Notes under the pieces: generated by a model | The model's database searches: none | What the model was told of the DNA's origin: nothing | What the model saw: only the letters and a program-made list of their open reading frames with translations | Shown here: positions 8,960-17,751 of the stretch, piece by piece | How positions within the stretch are numbered: the stretch's first letter is position 1 | How the letters are laid out: every line of letters starts with the position of its first letter | Source: Gammaproteobacteria bacterium | GTDB lineage: Bacteria; Pseudomonadota; Gammaproteobacteria; Pseudomonadales; UBA5518 | DNA length: 64,000 nt | Assembly (NCBI GenBank): GCA_016705365.1 | Contig: JADIYI010000009.1 | Coordinates: 372,001-436,000 of the forward strand | Reading direction: 5' to 3' | Translations under genes and position numbers: made by a program

Positions 8960-9308
8960 GCGAGCAGTCCTTTTTCTGATTGACATGAAAACAAAGCTTG
9001 AAGCGCAGTCATTGCAATTGCATTAAATCACAAATGCTCGGGCGGCAATACGGTCCCTGCGTCTTGCGGATGAGCGGTGATGACTATCTGTTCAGGCACG
9101 CAATTCCTGCCTCGAATCCCGGTCTCGCTATGAACCGTGACAACGGTTTCGTCTTCCTGCAACCGCTTGCGTCTCGAGGGTTTCCGATCAGCCAGGGCAC
9201 GCTCGTGTTCGCGCCGCCAATGCAGCATCTTGCGCGCACCGCGGTTCGACGCCGCGTCGAGCGATACGGCAGCGAGCACACCGACACCGATGCGCCCTCG
9301 AGGTCACT
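8960..9308. other. Intergenic region upstream of the fermentative operon
   Basis: About 350 bases between the serine lyase start and the end of the GFA-domain gene. It should hold the promoter of the serine/pfl operon. A weak FNR-like site lies at 9018-9031. A 6-bp inverted repeat AACCGT-GACA-ACGGTT lies at 9133-9148. Short open frames exist on both strands, but none has a convincing ribosome site or family resemblance, so no gene is called. Confidence 0.5.
9018..9031 (-). promoter_or_regulatory. Weak FNR/Anr-like site
   Basis: Read on the minus strand this is GTGAT-TTAA-TGCAA, against the FNR consensus TTGAT-N4-ATCAA (7 of 10 positions). The centre lies about 65 bases upstream of the preferred ATG at 8959. 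An oxygen-responsive regulator would suit an operon encoding a glycyl-radical enzyme, but the match is poor and no clear -10 box accompanies it. Confidence 0.2.
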
Positions 9309-10229
9309 TCAACCTGCGCCGTCTGCGGCCTGATCCGCATCGACCCTCTTCCAGGCGAAATCCGGCGGCGTGAATTCGTCGAAGCGCACCATGCCGTCCG
9401 CTGTGCTGATCCAGGGCGCACGTGAGCCGTAGTAGATGTGACAGCTGGCGCGTATGCCAGGATCGTCGTCCAGGGTCCCGGCGGAAAGAAACGTCCCGTG
9501 AGCCGTCGCCGATGGTACGGCCGCGCCGCACACCGTACAGAAAAATACCTTGTAGAACCGCGTGCCCGGCATCTGCCACGAGCGAACCAGCTGTTCGCCG
9601 CTTCGCCAATGCAAGGAACTGGCGCCGCAAGCCAGGCCCACGAAGTAGCTGCTGCCCGAACGCCGGCGACAGCGCGAGCAGTGACAGACACGCATCGCGA
9701 ACAGCGGCGGCTCGACAGCCCACCCGACTGCGCCGCACAGACAACTCCCGGGAACGGTCGCGGGGCTGAGGCGTGCATCCGGCAAAGCGTCATTAGAATG
9801 TGGATCGATCGGATCGCCCTGCCCGCGCGGTCCCGGGTATTGGGGTAGGGCATCGTTCCAGACCGGCAACCAAGCCACTCGCTCGCTCGCATGAGCGTGG
9901 CAACAGGGCTGCCTCGCTCCGGTATCCTCCAGCCCCCCCGCCGGCAACAACGCACTTCCGCCGTGCGCGGCAAGTGCCGGCAAAACGCTCCCACACCTTT
10001 CGCAAAAGGCGCGCACGAGAGCCGGCGATGCGCTGAAGCGGGTCACTTGCTGCTCGCCCGCCAGCCAGCGGATACCGGGCGCTTCGATCCAGGTTGCGAA
10101 GCCAACACCGCTCGACTTGCGACACGCGCGGCAGTGGCAGTACCACATCGCACCGCCAGCACCACTCGCTTCGTAGCGAACCTCGCCGCACAGGCATTGA
10201 CCGTGAAGCATGCCCTGCCGCGAATTCAT
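9309..10229 (-). CDS. Protein with two GFA-type zinc domains
   Basis: Protein of 306 residues with two copies of the glutathione-dependent formaldehyde-activating (GFA/CENP-V) fold in tandem. Copy 1 shows GQCLCGEVRY (residues 10-19), CHCRACR and CERCGS. Copy 2 shows GSCLCGAVGW, CHCSRCR and CTVCGA. Each set would bind zinc through CxC and CxxC pairs. Most family members carry one domain of 120-150 residues. Despite the name, the function of most GFA proteins is unproven, and no glutathione pathway gene is nearby. It ends 79 bp... upstream neighbours lie on the same strand, with 47 bp to the LLM-type gene. Confidence 0.82.
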   Translation of the reverse strand: MNSRQGMLHGQCLCGEVRYEASGAGGAMWYCHCRACRKSSGVGFATWIEAPGIRWLAGEQQVTRFSASPALVRAFCERCGSVLPALAAHGGSALLPAGGLEDTGARQPCCHAHASERVAWLPVWNDALPQYPGPRGQGDPIDPHSNDALPDARLSPATVPGSCLCGAVGWAVEPPLFAMRVCHCSRCRRRSGSSYFVGLACGASSLHWRSGEQLVRSWQMPGTRFYKVFFCTVCGAAVPSATAHGTFLSAGTLDDDPGIRASCHIYYGSRAPWISTADGMVRFDEFTPPDFAWKRVDADQAADGAG

Positions 10230-10276
10230 GACGCGATGGCTACGCAGACAGGCTCAGATCGCTCCCGGCGCATTGG

Positions 10277-11182
10277 CTAGCGCAATTTGTCGATCACTTC
10301 ACCGGCATAACGCTTGATCGCGTCCTGCTTCGCGGCCAGTGAGGGTTGCTGCTGCATGCTGCTGGACAGCCCCTTTTCGACCTGCACGCTGCCGGGCAGA
10401 GTCCACGGTGTGACCTGCAGATCGGTGATTCCCAGGTCCTCCAGACGCCGGATGTCATCGACTGTCTCCGCGTCGGGGCAGTGCATCATGATGTCGAAGG
10501 GCTCGTTCTCGCGCCCGAACTCCCGCCGCAGCCGGGTCAGCTCCGCCACGACCTCCTTGACCTCTGCCAGCGCATGAATCACGGCAATCCAGCCGTCGCC
10601 GTAACGTGCGGCGCGCCGCAGTGCTGGCTTGGTGGTGCCTCCCACGTAGATGGGAATGCGCTTGCGCGGCACCGGCGCCATCGTCAGTCGGTCGAAGTCG
10701 ATGTGCTTGCCGTGAAACTCCACCATGCCGCCCTGCATCAGCAGGCGCAGCACCTGGATCGCCTCATCCTGACGCGCGCCGCGGGTCTTCATGTCCTGGT
10801 TGAGCCACTTGAATTCCTCGGGCATCCACGCCAAGCCAACGCCGAGGGCAACGCGATCATTGGAGATTGCCGCCACCGAGCACAGGCTCTTCGCCTCCAG
10901 CAGGGGCTGGCGGATCGCCAGCCTCAGTACCGAGGGAACGAAGCGGATGCGCTGCGTCACCGCGGCCATCGCGGTGATCGCGACCCACGGGTCGAGCACC
11001 GGCATATCGAGGGGCCAGAAGCGCGAGCCATCGGGGTGATAGGGATAGGGAACGGAAACCGTTTCCGGAAAAAACGGGGCATCCGCAACCTGGATGCTGT
11101 CCCAACCGCTGGCGTCCGCGGTGCGCGCGATATCCTGCAACTCGCCAGGGTCGACCATGAAGGTGTGAAACCCGAATCTCAT
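10277..11182 (-). CDS. LLM-class (luciferase-like) flavin/F420-type oxidoreductase
   Basis: Protein of 301 residues with the luciferase-like monooxygenase TIM barrel. The start MRFGFHTFMVDP, the segment RIRFVPSVLRLAIRQPLLEAKSL and the motif RVALGVGLAWMPEEF are typical, as is IPIYVGGTTKPALRRAARYGDGWI. It matches the group annotated as TIGR03619-like F420-dependent oxidoreductases. The true cofactor (FMN or F420) and substrate cannot be read from sequence. The start at 11182 follows a strong GGAGGAG site. An upstream in-frame codon would add 19 unsupported residues. It is divergent from TonB receptor 1. Confidence 0.85.
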   Translation of the reverse strand: MRFGFHTFMVDPGELQDIARTADASGWDSIQVADAPFFPETVSVPYPYHPDGSRFWPLDMPVLDPWVAITAMAAVTQRIRFVPSVLRLAIRQPLLEAKSLCSVAAISNDRVALGVGLAWMPEEFKWLNQDMKTRGARQDEAIQVLRLLMQGGMVEFHGKHIDFDRLTMAPVPRKRIPIYVGGTTKPALRRAARYGDGWIAVIHALAEVKEVVAELTRLRREFGRENEPFDIMMHCPDAETVDDIRRLEDLGITDLQVTPWTLPGSVQVEKGLSSSMQQQPSLAAKQDAIKRYAGEVIDKLR

Positions 11183-11494
11183 GACAGCTCCTCCAAATCG
11201 GAAAAATTCACGAAAACAACCAATCCATTCGCGCGGCAACAGGCCACGCGTTCATTGTGCACGACCGTGCTTTACAAGACCACAGCAGCTAGCTCAGCTC
11301 AGCTGCGCTCGGCACACACGTACTCGACCCCCCCCGATGATTCGCGTTGACCCAAATAGATATCCAATTGGCCGCAACGCAATTGCCTGGATCCGGCGCG
11401 TACACCGCCCGGTGGCCAGGATGCGCTAAAATGAGCGAATGGGGTCGCAGCGTACGGCCCCTGCTTTTCGATCAACCCGCCAGGAGACCCTTTG
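11183..11494. other. Divergent intergenic region before TonB receptor 1
   Basis: About 310 bases with promoters expected in both directions. An inverted repeat GCACG-AC-CGTGC lies at 11259-11270 and might be an operator. A TAAAAT hexamer at 11427-11432 could be a -10 box for the receptor, but no -35 match lies at the right distance. A run of eight C precedes position 11340. No gene is seen. Confidence 0.4.
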
Positions 11495-13711
11495 ATGAGA
11501 ACCCTTTCCGACGTATTTGCGAGATCCCGTGTTCACCTCCTTCTCGGCGCAGCCATTGCTGCTACGATTCCGTGCACGGCCCTGGCCCAATCGGCCTCGA
11601 TCGAAGAGATCATCGTCACGGCGCAGAAGCGCGAGGAGCGCCTGCAGGACGTGCCGATCGCCATCAGCGCCGTCACGGTCGAGCAGATCGAGGCGCGCGG
11701 CATCGACAACGTGCTCGATCTGCGCACCCTGGCGCCGAACCTGATGGTGAGCAAGTACCCCAACAGCAATGTCGTGTCACAGATCGCGATCCGTGGCGGC
11801 GTCACCGTCAATGCCGCGATGTACTGGGAACCGAGCACCGCCATGTATCTCGACGGGGTCTACCTGGGCAAGGCCGTGGGCTCGGTCTTCGAGGTGGTCG
11901 ACATCGAGCGCATCGAGGTGCTGCGCGGGCCGCAGGGCACTTTGTACGGGCGCAACACCATGGCGGGCGCGGTCAACCTGATCACCCGCAAGCCGAGCGG
12001 GGAGTTTGGCGGCACCGCGAGCTTCGAGGTCGGCGACTATGGCCACCACGTGGAGAAAGTGACCTTCGATATGCCGAAGATGGGCATCGCGCGGATGTCC
12101 TTCGGGGCACGCTCGGAGAACCGCGATGGTCTCGTGGATCTGACCAGGGGCAGCCCCGGCACCGAGCTCGACAGCCGTGACCGCTACGCATTGCGCTACG
12201 CCCTCGGACTCGACTTCAGCGACAACTTCGTGGCGGATTACAGCTTCGACTACACCAAGATGGATCAGATGCCGCCGAACAGCCAGCTGTACAGCGTCAC
12301 CCCGTCCAACCCCCTGTTCACCGCGGCTTCGGCCTATGCCTCCAAGGACTGGGAGGACACCGTGAGCACCGACTGGCCGGCATACGAGCAGATCAAGCTG
12401 CAGGGGCATGCGCTGACGCTGAGCTGGGAGATCAACGACAGCAACACGCTGAAATCGATCACGGCCTATCGTGAGCTGCGCAACGACGATTCGGTCGACC
12501 TCGACGGCACGCCGCTGCTCATCGCGACCGCCAACCGGATTTCGGACTACGACCAGACCTCACAGGAATTGCAGCTGATCGGCAATGCGGCGCGGCTCGA
12601 CTACGTGCTCGGCCTGTACTACTTCACGGACGACGGTTACACGATCAACCCGCACGAGTTCTTTTTTGGCACGGACAGCTCGCAGTACGGCTTCGGCACC
12701 GATGCGACGGCCGCCTACATGCAGCTCGACTACCATGTCACGGATGCCCTGACGCTCACCGCGGGGCTGCGTTACACGGATGAAGACAAGGACACGGAGC
12801 GTTACAAGACCGTCACCGGGGCGGGAGCACCCATCCCGCGGGTCAAGGCCGACGAGTCGTTTTCCGATACCACGCCGATGGCGAGCGTTGCCTACCGGTT
12901 CAGCGACCAGCTGAACGTCTACCTCAAGTACTCCGAGGGCTTCAAGAGTGGCGGCTTCCCGGGCGAGGCGGGCAATGCCCTCGAGGCGGTGACCCCCTTC
13001 GACCCCGAGCAGCAGACCACCTGGGAAATCGGGGCCAAGATGAGCTCGGCCGACGGGCAGTTCCAGTTGAATACGGCCGCTTTCCATAACGAGATCGAGG
13101 ACATGCAGGTGAACCAGTTCACCGGTTTGCCCGGTGTCTCGGTGATTCGCAACGCCGGCAAGGCGACCACCCAGGGCGTGGAGCTCGAGGGCATCTGGCT
13201 GCCGATCGAGGAACTGCGGCTGCAGCTGAGCTACGGCTATCTCGACTCCGAGTGGGATGAGTTCATGGAAGCGCCCGCGACCGGTCAGCCGATCAGCAAC
13301 GTGGCGGACAACCGCTCCTTCCCGCATGCGCCCGAGCACACGCTCAGCCTGACCGCGGATGCGCGGCTCGCGCAGACCGCCTGGGGTGAATTGCGCGCCC
13401 TGGCCGACTACAGCTACAGCTCGTCCTTCTATGCCTACGCGTACCAGCTGGACACCATCGATACGAGGCGAGCGACGGCGAGGAACACCAAGGTGGACGA
13501 TTACGGGCTGCTCAACCTGCGCCTGGCGCTGAAGGATATCCCGGTCGGCAACAACGGTACGGCGGAATTCTCGCTGTGGACTCGCAATGTCACGGACGAG
13601 CAACAGCCGGTGAACTTCATCGACTTCGGGCCGGGATTCTTCTCCGACTACCTCCTCGCCTACTATCTCGAGCCGCGGACCTACGGAGCCTCCTTCACCT
13701 ACCGCTGGTAG
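11495..13711 (+). CDS. TonB-dependent outer-membrane receptor 1
   Basis: Protein of 738 residues. A signal peptide ending ALAQ is followed by SIEEIIVTAQKREERLQDVP, the usual start of catecholate-type plug domains. The plug signature IERIEVLRGPQGTLYGRNTMAG is present near residue 130, then a beta-barrel ending in the aromatic C-terminus SFTYRW. Such receptors import siderophores, sterols, sugars or other large substrates using TonB energy. The ligand is not evident. The ATG at 11495 follows AGGAG by 8 bases. A TTG one codon earlier is less likely. It is divergent from the LLM gene and ends before a strong hairpin. Confidence 0.93.
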   Translation: MRTLSDVFARSRVHLLLGAAIAATIPCTALAQSASIEEIIVTAQKREERLQDVPIAISAVTVEQIEARGIDNVLDLRTLAPNLMVSKYPNSNVVSQIAIRGGVTVNAAMYWEPSTAMYLDGVYLGKAVGSVFEVVDIERIEVLRGPQGTLYGRNTMAGAVNLITRKPSGEFGGTASFEVGDYGHHVEKVTFDMPKMGIARMSFGARSENRDGLVDLTRGSPGTELDSRDRYALRYALGLDFSDNFVADYSFDYTKMDQMPPNSQLYSVTPSNPLFTAASAYASKDWEDTVSTDWPAYEQIKLQGHALTLSWEINDSNTLKSITAYRELRNDDSVDLDGTPLLIATANRISDYDQTSQELQLIGNAARLDYVLGLYYFTDDGYTINPHEFFFGTDSSQYGFGTDATAAYMQLDYHVTDALTLTAGLRYTDEDKDTERYKTVTGAGAPIPRVKADESFSDTTPMASVAYRFSDQLNVYLKYSEGFKSGGFPGEAGNALEAVTPFDPEQQTTWEIGAKMSSADGQFQLNTAAFHNEIEDMQVNQFTGLPGVSVIRNAGKATTQGVELEGIWLPIEELRLQLSYGYLDSEWDEFMEAPATGQPISNVADNRSFPHAPEHTLSLTADARLAQTAWGELRALADYSYSSSFYAYAYQLDTIDTRRATARNTKVDDYGLLNLRLALKDIPVGNNGTAEFSLWTRNVTDEQQPVNFIDFGPGFFSDYLLAYYLEPRTYGASFTYRW

Positions 13712-13718
13712 GCAGAGA

Positions 13719-13757
13719 GGCAAGATCGCGGCGCAGCAGCTGCGCCGCGATCTTGCC
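13719..13757. terminator. Perfect 18-bp hairpin between converging genes
   Basis: The arms at 13719-13736 and 13740-13757 are exact reverse complements, starting GGCAAGATCGCGG, with a 3-base CAG loop. It lies 8 bases after the receptor stop and 59 bases before the end of the converging CoA-transferase gene. No T-run follows on either strand, so it is terminator-like but not canonical. Its symmetry suits a bidirectional role. Confidence 0.6.
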
Positions 13758-13816
13758 GCGGCCCACTCCCGCGACCATCAATGCCGTATCAGCGGCAAAG
13801 GGGGTGGCGCGCGTGA

Positions 13817-16255
13817 CTACGCATCAGCCGCTTCGATGACACCACCCTCGAGATAGTTCGCGAATTCCTCGGAAGACAGGCCAAGCAGTTCACAGAAGAC
13901 CTCACGGTTATCGTGACCACGCGCGTGGCCGGCATCACGCGTGCGCCCCTGTGTGCCGGTAAGACCGAGCGGTATACCCGGCGCCACCACCGTGCCCTTG
14001 CGATGATGCGAGATTTCCTCGAAAAATGCGCGTGCCGCGAGATGTCCGTCACGTTGCAGCTGATCCTCCACGTCCTGCACCACACCGGCCGCGATACCGG
14101 CCTGCGCCAGCAGGTGCATCACCTCGTAAGGATCGCGGGCGCTGGTCCATTCCCCGATCAGGCGGTCCAGTTCGGCGGCATTCACACGGCGTGCGCCGGC
14201 ATCGGCGAAGCGCGCATCGCCAATCCAGTGCGGTCGCCCGAGCAGGGTGCAGAAGCGTTGCCACTCGGCTTCATCGGCCACCGCGATCACACACCAGCGA
14301 TCCTCCCCGCGACAGGGATAGCAGCCCTGCGGCGCGTGGCTCAGCGAGCCGTTGCCGAGGCGCCGCGGCTCGCGTCCGTCCACCAGGGTCTCGAGCACCA
14401 GGTGTCCGAATGAGGCGATCATGGTCTCGAGCTGGGAGAGATCGATGCGCTGCCCCGCGCCATGCTCGCGCCGGTGCTCGAGCGCGGCGAGGATCGCGCA
14501 CAGCCCGTGAAGTGCACTCAGCGGATCGGGATAGGCGAACTGCGTCATCGTGCAATCGCGGCCCGGGAAACCAGACACGCTCGCAAGCCCCGACAGCGTC
14601 TCGATGTTCGGGCCCCAACTCACGTAATGATGATCTGGTCCGCTGTCACCGTAACCGGTGCTGCTGAACAGGATCATTTCCGGGTGCAAGCGCTCCAGCT
14701 CATCAAAACCCAGCCCGAGTTTCGCGAGCACGCCGCTGCTGTTGTTGTCGATCACCACATCGCTGGCGCCGATCAGCCTGCGCGCCAGCGCCGATCCCGC
14801 GGCCGTGGTGAGGTCGAGCGAGACAAAACGCTTGCCCGCGTTCCAGTCGGTGAACCACGGCGAGCACTGTGGCTGGATGCCGAGCTGCGGCTCGCGCGGC
14901 GGGATGTAGAGACGGGTCACGTCGGGGTAGGCTTTCGATTCGACCTTGATCACATCGGCACCGCACCAAGCCATGAAGCGTCCGATCCACGGTCCGGCCA
15001 TGCCGGCGGTGAATTCGACCACGCGCACACCGGCGAGCGGCAACTCCGCGGACACCGCCGCGCTTCGGGCCGGCGGGCGGCGCGCCAGCAGCGCGGCGAG
15101 CTCTCCATCGTGTTCCCCCGGCTGCGGCGCGCCACCTCCGACCCTGCACGGCGTGCGTGACAGGCGGTACGGAGCGCCCGGCGCGCGCCAGCAGCGGCCG
15201 GCGGGTTGCGGCGCCTCGACAAAGAAGCCGCGCTCCGCCAGATGACGGTCGTGACACACCATGCTGACGGAATTGAGCGGTGTCAGCGCGAGATGGCGTC
15301 GCTGGCCCTCGCGGTAGAGTTGCTCCACGGTAAAACGCGCGGTGTGTTCGCCGATGAAGATATCCAGCAGCTCGCGGTAGGGCTGGCGCAGCAGCGAGGA
15401 GCCCTCGAACATGGGGTCGAGGATCTCCTCGTTGCCGGTGGTCTCGTGCACCCAGCGCGCCAGCGCTTTCCAGTGCAGCGGGCGATTGACCATGAGGTAG
15501 ATCTCGCCATCGCTGCAACGATGGATTCCCGAAGGCACGGAAGAAAACGTCGCGGTACCGAAACGCTTGGGCACCAGCCCGTCGTCGAGCCATTTGCTCG
15601 CGCCACAGATGCTGGTCACCGCCAGCATCGCTTCCTGCATCGAGATATCGACGTGTTGCCCCTGCCCGGTGCATGCGGCGTGGCGCAGCGCGATCAGGCT
15701 GCTCACCGCCGCCAGCGTCGCGCCCGCCACGCAGGCCTGCGAGCCGGCGAGAGTGACCGGCGGATCGGCCGGATCGCCGGTCACCACCATCGCGCCGCCC
15801 ATCGCCATCGCGACGATATCGGCACCCGGGTAGTCGCGGTGCGGGCCGCTCTGGCCGAACGGCGTGATCGAGGTGAGCACCAGCGCCGGGTTCACCGCCC
15901 GCAGTTGCTCGAAGCCGAGGCCGAGTTGCGCCAGCCGCCCGGGTGGCAGCGTCTCGACGATCAGGTCCGCGGTGGCCGCCAGGTCGAGCAGCAGCGAACG
16001 GCCCGCCGCGGTATCGGGATCCAGCGTCAGGCTCTTCTTGCCGGCATTCATGTAGCAGTGGAAAAAACCGGGATCGTCGGTGCCCGCACCAGCGGGAAAC
16101 GGAGCAATGCGCCGCGTGGCATCACCACCGGGGGGTTCGAGACGGATCACTTCCGCGCCCAGGTCGGCAAGCAGCTTGCCGCAGTAGACGCCCGTGGCAT
16201 CGGCGATTTCGAGAACCCGACGCCCGCCCAGCGCCGACTGCTTCACGGAGTTCAC
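13817..16255 (-). CDS. Tandem CaiB/BaiF CoA-transferase
   Basis: Protein of 812 residues containing two class III CoA-transferase domains. Domain 1 (about 5-370) has ATGVYCGKLLADLGAEVIRLE and keeps the catalytic aspartate position in YPGADIVAM (Asp 146). Domain 2 (about 405-800) has AGPWIGRFMAWCGADVIKVE, but the equivalent position reads SWGPNIE with Asn 550. A fused heterodimer with one competent site would resemble two-subunit enzymes such as BbsEF. The substrate is unknown. The GTG start at 16255 overlaps the TGA of the upstream AraC gene. An ATG 13 codons earlier would lie inside that gene. Confidence 0.9.
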   Translation of the reverse strand: MNSVKQSALGGRRVLEIADATGVYCGKLLADLGAEVIRLEPPGGDATRRIAPFPAGAGTDDPGFFHCYMNAGKKSLTLDPDTAAGRSLLLDLAATADLIVETLPPGRLAQLGLGFEQLRAVNPALVLTSITPFGQSGPHRDYPGADIVAMAMGGAMVVTGDPADPPVTLAGSQACVAGATLAAVSSLIALRHAACTGQGQHVDISMQEAMLAVTSICGASKWLDDGLVPKRFGTATFSSVPSGIHRCSDGEIYLMVNRPLHWKALARWVHETTGNEEILDPMFEGSSLLRQPYRELLDIFIGEHTARFTVEQLYREGQRRHLALTPLNSVSMVCHDRHLAERGFFVEAPQPAGRCWRAPGAPYRLSRTPCRVGGGAPQPGEHDGELAALLARRPPARSAAVSAELPLAGVRVVEFTAGMAGPWIGRFMAWCGADVIKVESKAYPDVTRLYIPPREPQLGIQPQCSPWFTDWNAGKRFVSLDLTTAAGSALARRLIGASDVVIDNNSSGVLAKLGLGFDELERLHPEMILFSSTGYGDSGPDHHYVSWGPNIETLSGLASVSGFPGRDCTMTQFAYPDPLSALHGLCAILAALEHRREHGAGQRIDLSQLETMIASFGHLVLETLVDGREPRRLGNGSLSHAPQGCYPCRGEDRWCVIAVADEAEWQRFCTLLGRPHWIGDARFADAGARRVNAAELDRLIGEWTSARDPYEVMHLLAQAGIAAGVVQDVEDQLQRDGHLAARAFFEEISHHRKGTVVAPGIPLGLTGTQGRTRDAGHARGHDNREVFCELLGLSSEEFANYLEGGVIEAADA

Positions 16256-17256
16256 TCGTGCGATCGGTAATCGCTGAGCTTGCTGCCGGTCCAACCCTTG
16301 AAGGCACGGCGGAAATTGCTGACGCTGTTGTAGCCCAGCATGAAGCCGATCTCCTTCGGGGTCAGCGCGGTGAACTGCAGGTACTGCAGCGCGAGATCAC
16401 GCCGCGTGTCGTCGAGAATTTCCTGGTAGGTCAGGTTCTCCTTCTGCAGCCGGCGGCGCAGTGTGCGCGATCCCATGCGCAGCCTCGACGCCATCTGCTC
16501 CACCTTCGGAAACTCGCCGGGTTTCTCGACCAGCGCCACGCGAATGCGGTTGGCAATATTGTCGGCCTCGGCGAGCTGGTTGGCGTGTGTCTGGCACTGC
16601 CGTTCGCAGAGCTTGAATACTTCCTCGTTGGCCAGGCTGATCGGGTCGTTGAGATGCTCGATATCGAAATAGACGATATTGCGCGGCTGATCGAAGAACA
16701 GCGGGCAATCGAAACGCCGCTGGTAGGGCGTGATATCGCACGGCTGCGGATAGCTCAGACGCATCTCCAGGATCGGAAACGGGCGGTTGCTGATATTCGA
16801 GGCCAGGCTCATGGTCTGGCTGACGAACTCCTCCACGGCGAACGGAAGCAGGTCGCCGAGCGGAAACATCTCGCTGATCTCGGAAAACCACTTGCCGTCA
16901 CGGATCTCGTTCGTGGTGGTGATCACCCGCTCGTTCAGCGTCGTGTATTTCAGGAACAGCCTGCGCGACTGCTCCAGGGTGGAGGCGGTCAGCGCGGCAT
17001 ATCCAAGTATTCCCAGGTCACTGATCCCGAATTCGGCCCCGAGCGCGATGCCGATGCAGGGATCGTTGCTCAGGCACAGGATGTTGTGGACGATCCTGCG
17101 GAAATCGTTCGGTTCCGGATGAAATTTTTCATCGTGGATCTGGGCGCACGACAAGCCGGTGCCGTCGAGGACCTGCTCCGCGCTGAATCCCCGGGGTGCC
17201 ATCCGCGCGAGATAGAACCCAATCCGATTGCTGACATTCAATGCGCGCGTCGTCAT
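16252..17256 (-). CDS. AraC-family regulator (Arabinose_bd-type N-terminus)
   Basis: Protein of 334 residues. The N-terminal 200 residues match the Arabinose_bd-type sensor found in OruR-like regulators (DGTGLSCAQI, then CPLFFDQPRNIVYFD). The C-terminal double helix-turn-helix contains ASRLRMGSRTLRRRLQKEN and PKEIGFMLGYNSVSNFRRAF. The start at 17256 gives the usual family length. The frame stays open upstream to 17349. Its stop overlaps the start of the CoA-transferase gene, so regulator and enzyme are translationally coupled, which suggests control of local acyl-CoA genes. Confidence 0.92.
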   Translation of the reverse strand: MTTRALNVSNRIGFYLARMAPRGFSAEQVLDGTGLSCAQIHDEKFHPEPNDFRRIVHNILCLSNDPCIGIALGAEFGISDLGILGYAALTASTLEQSRRLFLKYTTLNERVITTTNEIRDGKWFSEISEMFPLGDLLPFAVEEFVSQTMSLASNISNRPFPILEMRLSYPQPCDITPYQRRFDCPLFFDQPRNIVYFDIEHLNDPISLANEEVFKLCERQCQTHANQLAEADNIANRIRVALVEKPGEFPKVEQMASRLRMGSRTLRRRLQKENLTYQEILDDTRRDLALQYLQFTALTPKEIGFMLGYNSVSNFRRAFKGWTGSKLSDYRSHE

Positions 17257-17384
17257 ACGGGATCTGGCCGGCAATGGAACCACGCCCGCCAAGGGCCGTT
17301 CCGAAAGCCGCAAGGATGCCATCTCTTGGGAGCATGTCAACACTCCCAAGCGGCGTCTTGCGCTGGCCCGGCGTTGAGCCCGTG

Positions 17385-17696
17385 CTAATCCGACGAGGGC
17401 AGCGGCTTGGCCTCCTTCAATGCCATCGGCGCGCCGTCTACCGCCAGCGAGCCGTCGCCGGGCTTAACGCACAGCAGTTCCAGGTCGCCGGCCGCACTGA
17501 CATAGCGCTTGCCGAGCAGGGTACCGCCACTGCTGTCCGCGGCCGGCGCACCGCCGGCGGGGGGCGTTTCGCTGCTCGCGATCATCGCTGCCCCGCCGCA
17601 ACTCAGCTGTACATCCACCGCGGGTGCGACGATGACCATCACCTCGGTCTTGCACACCGCGCTGCGCATCCGCGTCCCGGCCTTCAAAGTCGCCAT
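17385..17696 (-). CDS. Small conserved-looking protein of unknown function
   Basis: Protein of 103 residues starting MATLKAGTRMRSAVCKTEVM, with a second half reading GKRYVSAAGDLELLCVKPGD and ending LKEAKPLPSSD. Three cysteines are present (two within the first 35 residues, one in ELLC). There is no signal peptide or membrane segment. A proline/alanine-rich linker lies near residues 42-57. I recall similar short proteins beside acyl-CoA genes in other bacteria but cannot assign a function. It is on the same strand as the amidohydrolase, 55 bp downstream of it. Confidence 0.65.
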   Translation of the reverse strand: MATLKAGTRMRSAVCKTEVMVIVAPAVDVQLSCGGAAMIASSETPPAGGAPAADSSGGTLLGKRYVSAAGDLELLCVKPGDGSLAVDGAPMALKEAKPLPSSD

Positions 17697-17751
17697 GTCC
17701 TCACTCCGTCCTGTTGTGCCACCTGGATCCTGGGCCGGCGAACGCCGGGGC

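Noticed and set aside
6407..8983. Long plus-strand frame opposite the MFS and serine lyase genes
   Set aside because: It spans two well-supported genes and their gap in antisense, with shadow-like composition.
9018..9035. CRP-like site TGTGA before the serine operon
   Set aside because: Only the left half matches; the right half does not resemble TCACA.
9028..9279. 83-codon minus-strand frame in the operon's upstream region
   Set aside because: No ribosome site, no recognisable family and Arg-rich composition; not enough to call a gene.
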